From contig JAUMVS010000063.1 in assembly GCA_030530045.1 (NCBI GenBank), positions 1 through 8,525 on the forward strand: a stretch of DNA of 8,525 nt. Direction: 5' to 3'. A model generated the notes under the pieces. That model saw only the letters and a list, made by a program, of their open reading frames with translations. It did not search any database and was not told where the DNA came from. Source of the stretch: Phoenicibacter congonensis (GTDB lineage Bacteria > Actinomycetota > Coriobacteriia > Coriobacteriales > Eggerthellaceae). Numbering within the stretch: the first letter of the stretch is position 1; the number at the start of each line of letters is the position of its first letter. The position numbers and the translations under genes were made by a program. Shown piece by piece: positions 1 to 6,400 of this stretch.

Positions 1-35
1 CGCACAGGCATCTAAGCTGTCGTGAGGTGTATAAC

Positions 36-467
36 ATGAGTCTTAATCGTATTCTAATGAAGGGCAACGGCAGTGTTGTTGAAGGTGACGGCGAATTTAT
101 CATGACCATGGGGCAACAAGGTGCGCAATATGGTTATAGTAGATATAACGCAACCATCGGCGAAGTCGAAGGCAGTGTGAAACACGAGGGCAAAACTGTT
201 ACTCTCGTCATGATTTGCTATTATAGCGGTTGGTTTGATTTTGCTTTCAGTGTCGAGGGTGTCACCAGCGGTAAATACAATGTTACTGCTAAAGTAACGT
301 CGGTAGAAACAAATGAGAGTGTACGTGTTGACTTTTCAAACATGCAATATCAGAGTTATGTTCCAGGTTTTTATGAATATACAAACAAAGGTATTTCTGG
401 ATTTGCTAATATGTTTACTGCTAAAAATGTAGGCAAAAAATACAGAGTTGAAATAATATTTAACTAA
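36..467 (+). CDS. unrecognised small protein, probable phage tail-fibre region
   Basis: I do not recognise this family. The product is 143 residues, starting MSLNRILMKGNG and ending VEIIFN. I chose ATG 36 because a GAGGTG ribosome binding site lies at 24-29, six bases upstream. The in-frame GTG at 27 sits inside that site, and the frame stays open to the window edge, so a longer protein cannot be fully excluded. It has no signal peptide and no membrane helix. The sequence is rich in Gly, Tyr, Val and Thr with alternating hydrophobic residues, which suggests beta structure. Its 3' end abuts the ribosome binding site of the DUF4376-like gene, nine bases before that start, so the two are almost certainly co-transcribed. 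A structural or tail-tip role is inferred only from this position just before a tail-fibre-associated gene and a lysis cassette. Confidence 0.7.
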   Translation: MSLNRILMKGNGSVVEGDGEFIMTMGQQGAQYGYSRYNATIGEVEGSVKHEGKTVTLVMICYYSGWFDFAFSVEGVTSGKYNVTAKVTSVETNESVRVDFSNMQYQSYVPGFYEYTNKGISGFANMFTAKNVGKKYRVEIIFN

Positions 468-476
468 GGAGGACAA

Positions 477-977
477 ATGAAAACAACTTATACATATAAA
501 AATAAAGACTATACAACCTTCCGAGAGTTTTCTGAAACACTAGGCAAAGATGGTATCTTTATCCCTTTGTCTATTTCCGAGGATTCCCTCAAAGACTTAG
601 GTGTCACTGTAACCACGGAAGAAGAAAGTCTTGAAAGTATCAAAGAACATAAAATTTTAACGCTTAAAATCCAACGTGATAATCTCGAAGTAGAACCCAT
701 TGCATATAATGGGCATAGTTATGACTATGACAGTAAGGCGCGCGACCGCATCGCCGCTGCCATTATTGCCCTGGAGTTGCAAGGCGAAGAAGCTACAATA
801 GAGTGGACCACGGCAGATAATGATAATGCGGTGGTTACGGCTCAGGACTTGCGCATGATTATCGCTTCCGTGGCCGCAAGGTCAAATTCTTTGCACACGG
901 CGTACAGAGCCGCCAAGGCGAAGGTCGAAGCTGCTAGTACGGCAGATGAAGTAAGAGCCGTAACAATGAATAATTAG
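477..977 (+). CDS. DUF4376-type phage tail-fibre-associated protein
   Basis: A 166-residue protein. Its C-terminal half (about residues 75-160) has the pattern I associate with DUF4376, found in phage tail-fibre or tail-fibre-assembly proteins: YNGHSYDYDSKARDRI, then IEWTTADND, then a helical stretch with a long series of Ala and Arg/Lys (ARSNSLHTAYRAAKAKVEAA). The N-terminal half is charged and has no recognised domain. The start at ATG 477 has an AAGGAGG site at 466-472 that overlaps the upstream stop codon. The downstream stop TAG (975-977) likewise overlaps the ribosome binding site of the holin gene, which shows tight operon packing. In tailed phages such genes usually lie between the fibre gene and the lysis genes, as here. 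The exact function of DUF4376 proteins is not established. The assignment is from remembered family pattern, not a search. Confidence 0.75.
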   Translation: MKTTYTYKNKDYTTFREFSETLGKDGIFIPLSISEDSLKDLGVTVTTEEESLESIKEHKILTLKIQRDNLEVEPIAYNGHSYDYDSKARDRIAAAIIALELQGEEATIEWTTADNDNAVVTAQDLRMIIASVAARSNSLHTAYRAAKAKVEAASTADEVRAVTMNN

Positions 978-988
978 GAGGTTGAGAA

Positions 989-1498
989 ATGGATTTTTTA
1001 GCTTTGCGATATGCCGTATACAATACGGCCCACACTTTGACTCATGGGTTTACCTATAAATCGGTGATTGGAGTTATTTTGGCGGTTCTGCTGCACAAGC
1101 ATGCGGTACTGTTCATGGTTTTCTCAGCCTTGGTGTTCCTTGATTGCTTCACACGCTGGATGTCTTTGAGCTACAAGCGCCTGCAGGGCATGGGAGAAAC
1201 TCCGTCTGTGATGCAGATTATTGGCGGTATTGAGGCGGCGCACGCCGAAGGGTTGATTTCCAGCGAAGTCATGAAGCATCGTTTTGTTGGAAAACTTATT
1301 GTTTATATCCTCTGCGTGCTTGCTGCTGTATTGGTAGATTTGGCGATGATCACGCTGTATCAGCCGGTGTGGGCTGTGCCGATGGTCGCGGGTTATCTGG
1401 TCATCACAGAGTTGCTGTCTATTTGCGAGAACCTTAACGATGCCGGTATTGAGGCAGTGCAAGGTCTTGTTAATGTTATCAAAAAGAGAAGAGGTTGA
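989..1498 (+). CDS. phage holin (toxin secretion/phage lysis holin family)
   Basis: A 169-residue integral membrane protein that would open the cytoplasmic membrane at the end of the lytic cycle and give the endolysin access to peptidoglycan. Hydrophobic segments lie at about 26-36, 39-53, 99-121 and 126-145, with basic residues at the cytoplasmic edges and a KKRRG tail. The C-terminal motif ELLSICENLNDAGI (141-154) fits the Glu...Ser-Ile...Glu-Asn pattern of the Firmicute phage holin family Phage_holin_4_1, and the length is near the top of that family's usual range. ATG 989 has an AGGAGG site at 976-981. The gene ends five bases before the endolysin start. Position directly before an M15 endolysin supports the call strongly. 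Confidence 0.88.
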   Translation: MDFLALRYAVYNTAHTLTHGFTYKSVIGVILAVLLHKHAVLFMVFSALVFLDCFTRWMSLSYKRLQGMGETPSVMQIIGGIEAAHAEGLISSEVMKHRFVGKLIVYILCVLAAVLVDLAMITLYQPVWAVPMVAGYLVITELLSICENLNDAGIEAVQGLVNVIKKRRG

Positions 1499-1503
1499 TT
1501 GTT

Positions 1504-1878
1504 ATGGCTATGTTATCTGCTCATTTTTCTGAAACTGAATTTGCTTGTAAGCATTGCGGCGAGCTGCCTGCTTATGGTATTAGCTCTGTATTGCTGACCG
1601 GTCTGGAACGTTTGCGCCTGCGTATTGGCAGACCGATTAACATCACCAGCGGCTATCGTTGCCCGGTACACAATGCTGCTGTAGGCGGCGTGTCTAACTC
1701 TCAGCACGTGGCAGGTACCGCCGCTGATATCTACGTCGACGGTGTATCTACACGAGAGCTGGCCCGCATCTGCAAGCAGATTTTTGACGGTGTGGGTACT
1801 TATGTATCGCAGGGCTTTGTCCATGTTGACATGCGTGCTGGCGGATCTGTCCCGGGCTATTATCTGTGGGAGGGCTAA
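1504..1878 (+). CDS. M15-family peptidase endolysin
   Basis: A 124-residue single-domain metallopeptidase that would cleave peptide cross-links or stems of peptidoglycan to lyse the host. The M15 zinc motifs are intact: SGYRCP (49-54), then SQHVAGTAADI with His68 and Asp75 as zinc ligands, and FVHVDMR with His107 as the third ligand. The N-terminal FACKHCG (13-19) is a common feature of this M15 subgroup. No cell-wall-binding domain or signal peptide is present, so release depends on the holin. I chose ATG 1504, nine bases after AGAGG at 1490-1494. A TTG at 1495 overlapping the holin stop is possible but poorly placed. ATG 1510 is a weaker option. The stop is immediately followed by the start of the nested spanin-like genes. 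Confidence 0.9.
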   Translation: MAMLSAHFSETEFACKHCGELPAYGISSVLLTGLERLRLRIGRPINITSGYRCPVHNAAVGGVSNSQHVAGTAADIYVDGVSTRELARICKQIFDGVGTYVSQGFVHVDMRAGGSVPGYYLWEG

Positions 1879-1879
1879 G

Positions 1880-2296
1880 ATGTGGAAAAAATATTGCGCA
1901 ATTACTGCAGCTACATTGTGCTTGCTGTTGCCTGCCTCTGCATCGGAGGCATCATCGGCTACAACTTACAAAACCTACACGATGACGGCGGCGGAAATGT
2001 CAGCACTCGACAGCAGGTTGAGTCTGCTGCTGCAGCAAACCAAGAGCACCAGGCAAGCGCTGGCAGAATCACAAGCAGCGCTGACCGAGTCGAAGTTGGA
2101 ATTGAGCAAGCTCAAGACGGAATCAGTCAATCTGCAGATAGAGCTGCAAGCTCAGAGCAGCTTATTGGAGAGTGCCAACAGATCCTTGCAGGCATCCGCA
2201 CACGAGGAAGCTCGCACCCGCCGTCGCATTAAGGCGCAGCGGGATGCTGCCATCGGTATTGCTGTAGCTGCATTGGCCTATGCTATTAATAAATGA
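1880..2296 (+). CDS. signal-peptide coiled-coil protein with C-terminal hydrophobic anchor, spanin-like
   Basis: A 138-residue envelope protein. The N-terminus MWKKYCAITAATLCLLLPAS is a classic Sec signal peptide with a likely signal peptidase I site around ASASEA (19-24). Cys14 lacks a lipobox, so it is probably not a lipoprotein. From about 35 to 110 the chain is a predicted long coiled coil (Leu/Ala heptads, many Gln, Ser, Glu, Lys). It is followed by a basic patch ARTRRRIKAQR and a 13-residue hydrophobic stretch AIGIAVAALAYAI before NK. ATG 1880 lies one base after the endolysin stop and five bases after GGGAGGG at 1868-1874. I recall proteins of this shape after endolysins in Negativicutes prophages. 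The role in disrupting or bridging the outer envelope during lysis is inferred from topology and position. It fully contains a second coding frame starting at 1882. Confidence 0.72.
   Translation: MWKKYCAITAATLCLLLPASASEASSATTYKTYTMTAAEMSALDSRLSLLLQQTKSTRQALAESQAALTESKLELSKLKTESVNLQIELQAQSSLLESANRSLQASAHEEARTRRRIKAQRDAAIGIAVAALAYAINK
1882..2232 (+). CDS. nested-frame membrane-anchored coiled-coil protein, candidate inner-membrane spanin
   Basis: A 116-residue product read from GTG 1882, entirely inside the 1880-2296 gene in another frame. The two starts overlap as ATGTG and share one GGGAGGG site, which is better spaced for this GTG (seven bases) than for the ATG (five). The N-terminus is a short basic segment, then a single membrane helix (about YIVLAVACLCIGGIIGYNL, residues 11-29). 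A hydrophilic region with heptad-like Ala, Ile and Val follows (AAANQEHQASAGRITSSADR through EQLIGECQQILAGIRTRG). This is the topology of an inner-membrane spanin such as lambda Rz: one N-terminal anchor and a periplasmic coiled coil. Nested frames are also typical of spanin pairs. The alternative is that it is a chance open frame of the other gene. The sensible membrane topology and good start signals argue against that, but do not prove it. Confidence 0.5.
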   Translation: MEKILRNYCSYIVLAVACLCIGGIIGYNLQNLHDDGGGNVSTRQQVESAAAANQEHQASAGRITSSADRVEVGIEQAQDGISQSADRAASSEQLIGECQQILAGIRTRGSSHPPSH

Positions 2297-2336
2297 TGAT
2301 TGATTGGAAGAGGTGATATCTTAGGAGGTCTTGTGT

Positions 2337-2570
2337 ATGGATGTCACTCGTAAGCGAGCGCGTGCGTGGCTGCGTATGTGCTCACGAATCGAACTTGACC
2401 GTGCCATGGAAGAGGCACGGCTTACGGAGCAACAGCGGGAAGTCATCGAGTTAATGTTTACCCGAGGCTTGTCCGTGGTTGCCATCAAATTACGCTGTAA
2501 TATGGACGAGAGTACAGTAAAATGTATCCTTGCCCGCTCTTACGACAAAATCTACAATGTCATCATGTAA
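2337..2570 (+). CDS. sigma-70 region 4-like DNA-binding protein
   Basis: A 77-residue protein, MDVTRKRARAWLRMCSRIEL... It is almost entirely a helix-turn-helix of the sigma region 4 type: LTEQQREVIELMF, then GLSVVAIKLRCNMDESTVKCILARSYDKI. The second helix of the motif is the probable recognition helix. It lacks sigma region 2, so it would act as an auxiliary regulator or anti-terminator-like DNA-binding protein, not a full sigma factor. Start choice: ATG 2337 sits eight bases after AGGAGG (2323-2328). The upstream in-frame TTG 2331 is only two bases from it. It is the last gene before the operon's terminator, 40 bases after the spanin pair. Similar small proteins occur in Firmicute phages as late-gene regulators (ArpU-like proteins). 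Its target here is unknown. Confidence 0.75.
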   Translation: MDVTRKRARAWLRMCSRIELDRAMEEARLTEQQREVIELMFTRGLSVVAIKLRCNMDESTVKCILARSYDKIYNVIM

Positions 2571-2574
2571 CCTT

Positions 2575-2604
2575 GCGCCCCAGTGATCCTGGGGTGCTTT
2601 TTTT
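2575..2604 (+). terminator. rho-independent terminator of the phage lysis operon
   Basis: A nine-base-pair stem, GCGCCCCAG (2575-2583) against CTGGGGTGC (2589-2597) with one G-U pair and a five-base loop, is followed by seven T residues (2598-2604). It begins four bases after the stop of the sigma-like gene, so it ends the late operon. Confidence 0.88.
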
Positions 2605-2623
2605 ATGCCCTTTTATTGCGCTT

Positions 2624-2977
2624 TTGCACATCGTATTTGCCTATGGGTGCTGCAATGGTTTGAGCCATGCAGCGGGCACTGGCATTATCAACGTCAAAGC
2701 TCCGGGTGTGTACGAGATCAACGCTACGGTGACTGTTACTGCTACGGCAGCTGGTGCTATCGGCGTGCAGCTCTACAATGGTGCTGATGCTGTACCGGGT
2801 GCTGCTGCCAGTCAAACTGCTGCCGCTGCTGGTGTGGTGACGCTACCCATCAGCAAACTGATCCGCGTGCGTCCGTCCTGCGCTGCTGTCGGTAATGCGG
2901 CAAATCTCAGCCTGCAGCTGACAGGTGGTGCCGGAACGGTCACCAGCGTCAATGTAGCAATACATCAAATCGCTTGA
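2624..2977 (+). CDS. BclA/TNF-like beta-sandwich domain protein, start missing or uncertain (possible pseudogene)
   Basis: From about 2645 to 2977 the frame encodes a convincing small beta-sandwich domain: GCCNGLSHAAGTGIINVKAP, GVYEINATVTVTATAAG, VQLYNGADAVPGAAAS, then IRVRPSCAAVGNAANLSLQL and the end VAIHQIA. This resembles the C-terminal domain of BclA-like exosporium or phage surface proteins, where 'PG-Y-I' and a 'PVPGA' loop recur. Complete members carry about 30 more residues at the N-terminus. Here the frame runs upstream through the operon terminator to an ATG at 2522 inside the previous gene, and I see no start codon with a ribosome binding site. TTG 2624 is given only as the nearest possible start. 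Most likely it is a 5'-truncated relic of a phage decoration or fibre gene. A sequencing frameshift is an alternative. A clean terminator follows directly. Confidence 0.45.
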   Translation: MHIVFAYGCCNGLSHAAGTGIINVKAPGVYEINATVTVTATAAGAIGVQLYNGADAVPGAAASQTAAAAGVVTLPISKLIRVRPSCAAVGNAANLSLQLTGGAGTVTSVNVAIHQIA

Positions 2978-2980
2978 TTT

Positions 2981-3020
2981 TATGCGGTATAGTCTTTAAT
3001 GGCTATACCGCATATTTTTT
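2981..3020 (+). terminator. rho-independent terminator, perfect 12-bp stem
   Basis: TATGCGGTATAG (2981-2992) and CTATACCGCATA (3003-3014) form a perfect 12-base-pair stem with a ten-base loop, followed by six T residues (3015-3020). It starts three bases after the stop of the beta-sandwich frame. Because the stem is symmetric and A residues are sparse on the 5' side, it works best for rightward transcription. Confidence 0.88.
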
Positions 3021-3042
3021 ATTTAAAATTTAAATTTATGAC

Positions 3043-3071
3043 TTGCAATAATCAAAAAGTAGAGTTAATAT
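3043..3071 (+). promoter_or_regulatory. sigma-A-type promoter for the small acidic protein gene
   Basis: TTGCAA (3043-3048) and TAATAT (3066-3071) are separated by 17 bases in an AT-rich stretch. Transcription would start near 3078, leaving a leader of about 27 bases with the AAAGGTGG ribosome binding site (3088-3095). A TATAAT at 3075-3080 is an alternative -10, but it has no -35 at a good distance. Confidence 0.55.
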
Positions 3072-3104
3072 ACATATAATGAAGACGAAAGGTGGTTATG
3101 AACC

Positions 3105-3341
3105 ATGAAAATTATTGATGTTATGCAACAATGGAATGATGATTGCAATGATGCTTTTCAAATGCTGGCTGGTGAATATTTTTTCGAACAACTCGAATAC
3201 GATTACAGCGAAATTGAATCTTTGAAAGCTACAAAATCGTATCTGGAAAAATTCACTGAGGCTGATTTTGCCGAGCTCATCGGTGGAAAAGATGCCTGGC
3301 TGGAAGCGCTAAGAACAATAGATAGTCTTTTGAAAGCCTGA
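3105..3341 (+). CDS. small acidic protein of unknown function
   Basis: I do not recognise this 78-residue protein, MKIIDVMQQWNDDCNDAFQM... It is strongly acidic: 17 Asp/Glu against 7 Lys/Arg. It is predicted mostly helical, with no signal peptide or membrane segment, so it is likely a soluble cytoplasmic protein. ATG 3105 has AAAGGTGG at 3088-3095, nine bases upstream. An ATG at 3098 leads at once to a stop. The gene has its own promoter (3043-3071) and terminator (3350-3383) and lies between a phage lysis operon and an adhesin gene. That arrangement fits a prophage 'moron' expressed in the lysogen, or a first chromosomal gene beyond the prophage. Small acidic phage proteins sometimes mimic DNA or act as immunity proteins, but nothing in the sequence shows that here. 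Confidence 0.75.
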   Translation: MKIIDVMQQWNDDCNDAFQMLAGEYFFEQLEYDYSEIESLKATKSYLEKFTEADFAELIGGKDAWLEALRTIDSLLKA

Positions 3342-3349
3342 ATTCCTCA

Positions 3350-3383
3350 CCGATAACTAAAATTTAGTTAGCGGTTTTATTTT
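3350..3383 (+). terminator. rho-independent terminator after the small acidic protein gene
   Basis: CCGATAACTAAA (3350-3361) pairs with TTTAGTTAGCGG (3363-3374), with one A/G mismatch. The eight inner pairs close to a loop of a few bases. The stem is followed by TTTTATTTT (3375-3383). It begins nine bases after the stop codon. Confidence 0.75.
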
Positions 3384-3406
3384 GCCCACCTTTTGACTAC
3401 TACACC

Positions 3407-3435
3407 TAGACAAATATGAAAAGATATAGTAAAAT
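3407..3435 (+). promoter_or_regulatory. sigma-A-type promoter immediately upstream of the adhesin frame
   Basis: TAGACA (3407-3412) and TAAAAT (3430-3435) are 17 bases apart, each one mismatch from consensus. Transcription would start near 3442, only about eight bases before the first ATG of the adhesin frame at 3450. That leaves no room for a ribosome binding site, so the promoter and the adhesin frame may not have evolved together. Confidence 0.5.
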
Positions 3436-3449
3436 ATAGCATAGTGTGA

Positions 3450-6400
3450 ATGCTGTCTACCTGCGTAGACACGCGGAAAATGGGGATTTATGCCTTTTGG
3501 GGCTGTGGGCTAAAAATGGTCTTTAAAACTAGCAGTAATTCGTCCGATTTTAAGTGGGATGCGACGCAGCAGGCTTATACCTATAAAGGAACCAAGGTGG
3601 ATTACAGCAACATGTACGTTATTGACGGCAAGCTGGGTGTATTCACTAATTATGATGGTAGCACCGTTTATACCGGTACTGTATATGGCAAGAACAACGA
3701 AATCCTGATGACCGTTAAGGATGGCGACAGCTTTTACAGCTATTGGGCAGCCAGCGTTACCGATCCTAGCGCAACAATGGCTACTTACCGCGTTGCTGAT
3801 TATAAAAAGGATTTGGCAACATTAGAAGAAAACGATAATAAGCTGTATCGTAACGATATAAAAAAGGTCACAATGAGTACAGATACAAATACTGCTACAT
3901 TTAACCTTTTGAGAAATGGCGATACGGATGCCGGCATCTTGGTTGAGGGCGGAGCAATTACTATTACCAGTGGTGGTGGTACTGGCGGCAGCGGCGTTGC
4001 TAATGACACTTGGGTTAGGGTTGCTAATGGCGAAGGCACTAACCAAACATTTGCTACCGGAACTAAGGTGGAAGCAATAGGTAGTGAAGCTGCGCTTACA
4101 GGTGTTAAGATTAATGGTACTGATTACGCTATTAACAATAAAACCTACATTGCAGGAACTAATGTACAGATAAGCGATGATAATGTAATCAGCGCAACGG
4201 ACACCAAATATACTGCAGGCAATAATGTAACTATAGATGCGGACAACAAAATTCATGCAACAGATACTAAATATACTGCAGGAGCAAATGTGCAGATAAA
4301 TGATGATAATGTAATCAGCGCAACGGATACAGATACTACTTATAGCGCAGGCAGTAATGTAACCATAGATGCAGATAACAAAATTCATGCAGTTGATACT
4401 ACATATACTGCAGGAACAGGAATTAAAATTGAAGGAGAAAATAACGCTATTTCTGTAGATCCGACAAACGTAAACTTGTCATATCGTGCTAACAATGCTG
4501 CAACCAGCAATAGCGTATCGTTGAGCCAAGGCCTGAACTTTGTACAGGATGGTAGTGTGACGGTAACCACAGGTGAAAATGGCCTGGTTACCATCAGCGG
4601 TCAAAATAATTATGTGACGCAAGGCACGTATGATGCTGAAAACAAAAAGTTGCAGTTGACGCGTGATGGTGTTGAGGGCACTGTAGATATTGATCTTTCG
4701 GCTATCAAGGGCGGTGGCTGGAAGCTGCAGACTACTGGCGAGGCAGTTACAGTAGAACCTGAAAGCACTGTGAAATTTGAAGGGGTTAATAGCAATATTA
4801 ATGTAACCAATAATGGTGCAACCGTTAAGGTTGGTTTGAACAGTGCATTAACGGGTATTACATCTGTAAGCAACGGTAACGCAGTTGTAGCCTTGAATGA
4901 TGGCAATGTTGTAGTAAACAGCAAGGTAAGCTTTGGACAGGATGGCAAAATCAGCAATGTAGCAGCAGGTACTGCAGCCACAGATGCAGTAAACGTAAGC
5001 CAGCTGAATGCAGCTAAGACCGTAGTTGTAGCAGGAAACAGCAACGTAACAGTAACACCTTCTTCGGAGACGCCTGATGGACATACCATCTACACTATCG
5101 AGACCAAGGATACTACCTACACCGCAGGAACAAATGTGCAGATAAGTGATGATAATGTAATCAGCGCAACGGATACAGATACTACTTATAGCGCAGGCAG
5201 TAATGTAACCATAGATGCAGATAACAAAATTCATGCAGTTGATACTACATATACTGCAGGAACAGGAATTAAAATTGAAGGAGAAAATAACGCTATTTCT
5301 GTAGATCCGACAAACGTAAACTTGTCATATCGTGCTAACAATGCTGCAACCAGCAATAGCGTATCGTTGAGCCAAGGCCTGAACTTTGTACAGGATGGTA
5401 GTGTGACGGTAACCACAGGTGAAAATGGCCTGGTTACCATCAGCGGTCAAAATAATTATGTGACGCAAGGCACGTATGATGCTGAAAACAAAAAGTTGCA
5501 GTTGACGCGTGATGGTGTTGAGGGCACTGTAGATATTGATCTTTCGGCTATCAAGGGCGGTGGCTGGAAGCTGCAGACTACTGGCGAGGCAGTTACAGTA
5601 GAACCTGAAAGCACTGTGAAATTTGAAGGGGTTAATAGCAATATTAATGTAACCAATAATGGTGCAACCGTTAAGGTTGGTTTGAACAGTGCATTAACGG
5701 GTATTACATCTGTAAGCAACGGTAACGCAGTTGTAGCCTTGAATGATGGCAATGTTGTAGTAAACAGCAAGGTAAGCTTTGGACAGGATGGCAAAATCAG
5801 CAATGTAGCAGCAGGTACTGCAGCCACAGATGCAGTAAACGTAAGCCAGCTGAATGCAGCTAAGACCGTAGTTGTAGCAGGAAACAGCAACGTAACAGTA
5901 ACACCTTCTTCGGAGACGCCTGATGGACACACCATCTACACCATCGAGACCAAGGACACCACCTATACTGCAGGAAATAATGTGGCAATAAGCGAAGATA
6001 ATGTAATCAGCGCAGTAGATACCACCTACACCGCAGGCAACGGCATCGCCATTACAGGCGCAGCTAATGCGATTTCTGTAAAACTCAAGACAGACGAAAC
6101 CAACTTGGCAGTTGACCAAAACGGTCTGTCTCTGAATAAGGCCCTTGAGGTTGACAGTGTCGACGCAGGTGGTACAGTGATCAACAGCAGCGGCTTGAGC
6201 ATCGGCAACAATACCTACGTAAGCAGCAGCGGCCTGAACGCTAACAGCCAAAAGATTACTGATGTACTCGCAGGTGAAGATGATACGGATGCAGTAAACG
6301 TGGCACAGCTGAGAGATGTCGAAGTGGAAGCAGGCAAGCATACCACCTTGGCAGATGGCAAGAACACTACGGTTGAACCTGTTGCAACTAGCGACGGACA

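Noticed and set aside
1..25. End of an upstream gene, possibly stopping at TAA 13-15 or TGA 23-25
   Set aside because: Fewer than nine codons are visible in either frame, so the true frame and product cannot be determined.
1742..1879. Upstream extension of the 1880 frame to an ATG at 1742 inside the endolysin gene
   Set aside because: The extension overlaps the conserved M15 domain and has no ribosome binding site. The signal peptide begins exactly at the ATG at 1880, which has one.
2605..2787. 60-codon frame from ATG 2605 directly after the first terminator
   Set aside because: It has no ribosome binding site and its product is Trp/Cys-rich and unlike a protein. It overlaps the convincing beta-sandwich frame.
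4146..6030. Regular short repeats suggesting a CRISPR array
   Set aside because: The 63-bp units are in frame, code for a continuous beta-repeat protein and have no unique spacers.
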